This document shows positions 63,031-64,000 of a stretch of 64,000 nt of DNA, one piece after another. This DNA comes from Bacteroidota bacterium. Lineage in GTDB: Bacteria; Bacteroidota; Bacteroidia; Cytophagales; Cyclobacteriaceae. The translations under genes and the position numbers were made by a program. A model generated the notes under the pieces. The model worked only from the letters and a program-made list of their open reading frames with translations. It searched no databases and was not told the DNA's origin. Location of the stretch: positions 85,959-149,958 of the forward strand of contig JAFDYU010000019.1 of assembly GCA_018267285.1 (NCBI GenBank). The letters are read 5' to 3'. Positions within the stretch are counted from its first letter, which is position 1; each line of letters begins with the position of its first letter.

Positions 63031-63558
63031 GTGAACCGCCAGTCGTTGGTAGCTGCACTGCAGGCATACCAAACAAATTATACCGAAGAAAGAGAATTTG
63101 TTAAATCATTTCTCGAATTGCTGAGTGATAACGATTGCTACCAGCGCACACATTTGCCCGGTCACGTAACGGGTTCTGCCTGGATTGTTAATGCCGACAA
63201 AACAAAAACGTTGCTGGTGCATCATGGCAAACTGAACCGATGGATGCAGCCGGGTGGCCATGCAGATGGTGATGAAAATATTTTGCACGTATCGTTGAAT
63301 GAAGCCGAAGAAGAAACCGGGTTGAAAAACTTTATATTGCCCGATAAAATTTTTGATATAGATATTCATACCATCCCGGCTCGTAAAGATTTTCCCGAGC
63401 ATTTGCACTACGATATTCGTTTTTTATTGATAGCCGATGAAGATGAAAAAGTAGAAGTGAGCGAAGAATCGCACGATGTAAAATGGATTGAATTGAATGA
63501 TTTAGAGCAACTCACATCCGAACGCTCGGTGCTCCGTATGAAAGAAAAACTCATTTGA
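63031..63558 (+). CDS. NUDIX hydrolase
   Basis: 175 aa from GTG 63031. The NUDIX box lies at about residues 77-99 (GHADGDE ... NEAEEETGL), where the usual Arg before Glu is Asn. The fold is otherwise typical. Substrate (nucleoside diphosphate-X) is not identifiable. It overlaps the next gene by one base (TGATG). Confidence 0.85.
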   Translation: MNRQSLVAALQAYQTNYTEEREFVKSFLELLSDNDCYQRTHLPGHVTGSAWIVNADKTKTLLVHHGKLNRWMQPGGHADGDENILHVSLNEAEEETGLKNFILPDKIFDIDIHTIPARKDFPEHLHYDIRFLLIADEDEKVEVSEESHDVKWIELNDLEQLTSERSVLRMKEKLI

Positions 63559-64000
63559 TGGCGGAAATCGGCAAGGATATCGATAAGGCAAAGTCGCTTT
63601 TAAACGAAGGCAAGTTGGTAGCCATACCCACGGAGACGGTGTACGGGCTGGCCGGAAATGCCCTTGATGCGAGCGCAGTAACAAAAATTTTTACGGTTAA
63701 AAACCGGCCATCGTTCGATCCGTTGATTGTGCATGTCGCTGATTTGGAAACGGCAAAAAATTATGTTGAAGAAATTCCTGTTGAAGCTGCTACGCTTGTT
63801 AAAGAATTTTGGCCGGGACCGCTTACCTTTTTGTTGAACAAAAAAAAGATTATTCCCGACCTTGTAACCTCCGGTCTCGATAGGGTAGGTGTGCGCTGCC
63901 CCAACCACGACCTCACCCATCAACTTTTAAAAACACTCTCATTTCCGCTCGCTGCACCAAGCGCTAATCCGTTTGGGTATGTGAGCCCCACAAAACCACT
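63558..64000 (+). CDS. Sua5/YrdC/YciO threonylcarbamoyladenylate synthase, truncated by window end
   Basis: Makes threonylcarbamoyl-AMP for tRNA t6A37. The visible 147 residues show PTETVYGLAGNA near 24-35, FTVKNRPSFDPLIVHV near 44-59, WPGPLTFLL near 86-94, VGVRCPNH near 110-117 and APSANPFG near 132-139, the full Sua5/YrdC core. The C-terminus lies beyond the window. Start ATG overlaps the NUDIX stop. Confidence 0.9.
   Translation, partial: MAEIGKDIDKAKSLLNEGKLVAIPTETVYGLAGNALDASAVTKIFTVKNRPSFDPLIVHVADLETAKNYVEEIPVEAATLVKEFWPGPLTFLLNKKKIIPDLVTSGLDRVGVRCPNHDLTHQLLKTLSFPLAAPSANPFGYVSPTKP

Overview
The window is chromosomal DNA of a Bacteroidota bacterium, most likely of the order Cytophagales (inference). 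Supporting signs are promoters of the Bacteroidota type (TTG, about 19 nt, TAnnTTTG) at many gene starts, a fused SecDF, a type IX secretion C-terminal signal, metal-type KdsA, and an arginine operon led by a GNAT acetyltransferase with no argJ. Base composition looks moderate, with a few AT-richer islands. There is no rRNA, tRNA, CRISPR array or transposase in the window.

Layout. 1-10.7 kb: a Ste24-type membrane protease, then a minus-strand arginine operon in transcription order GNAT acetyltransferase, argG, argC, proC, argD, carbamoyltransferase argF', argB, deacylase, argH. It is preceded by a 280-nt leader with an unusually rich predicted RNA fold. 10.8-13.5 kb: a plus-strand KDO (lipopolysaccharide sugar) operon: kdsA, a transaldolase fused to KdsD-type CBS domains, and a KdsC-like phosphatase. 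13.5-21.2 kb: amino-acid permease, TPR protein, STAS-like protein, rlmN, a surface-type protein, a VIT-like metal transporter, folA, an SDR enzyme and an FKBP isomerase. 21.2-22 kb: a REP-like palindrome and two small AT-rich genes. 22-28 kb: glutamate synthase gltBD. 28-35 kb: secDF, a small membrane protein, gcvP and ndk. 35-40 kb: an nrnA-like phosphatase, three tandem FKBP-type lipoproteins, rdgB and udk.

40.2-54 kb is a surface-glycan region: several glycosyltransferases, wecB, a Wzx-like flippase, an FkbM methyltransferase, a polysaccharide deacetylase and a type IX-secreted LamG protein, with ruvC and a SpoIIE-type phosphatase embedded. 54-57 kb holds TatD, asparaginase and a serine hydrolase lipoprotein. 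57.1-59.5 kb is a compact three-gene unit: AMP nucleosidase, a membrane-anchored receiver, and a histidine-kinase-like protein with a cysteine-rich N-terminus. 59.6-64 kb has an HsdR-N-like protein, an SF1 helicase, a hicAB toxin-antitoxin pair with a palindromic operator, a small secreted protein, a NUDIX hydrolase and the start of a Sua5/YrdC gene cut by the window end.

The points most worth following up are the folded arginine leader RNA, the transaldolase-CBS fusion standing where KdsD would be expected, and the nucleosidase/receiver/kinase unit, which recalls but does not match known two-component, nucleotide-depleting defence systems.
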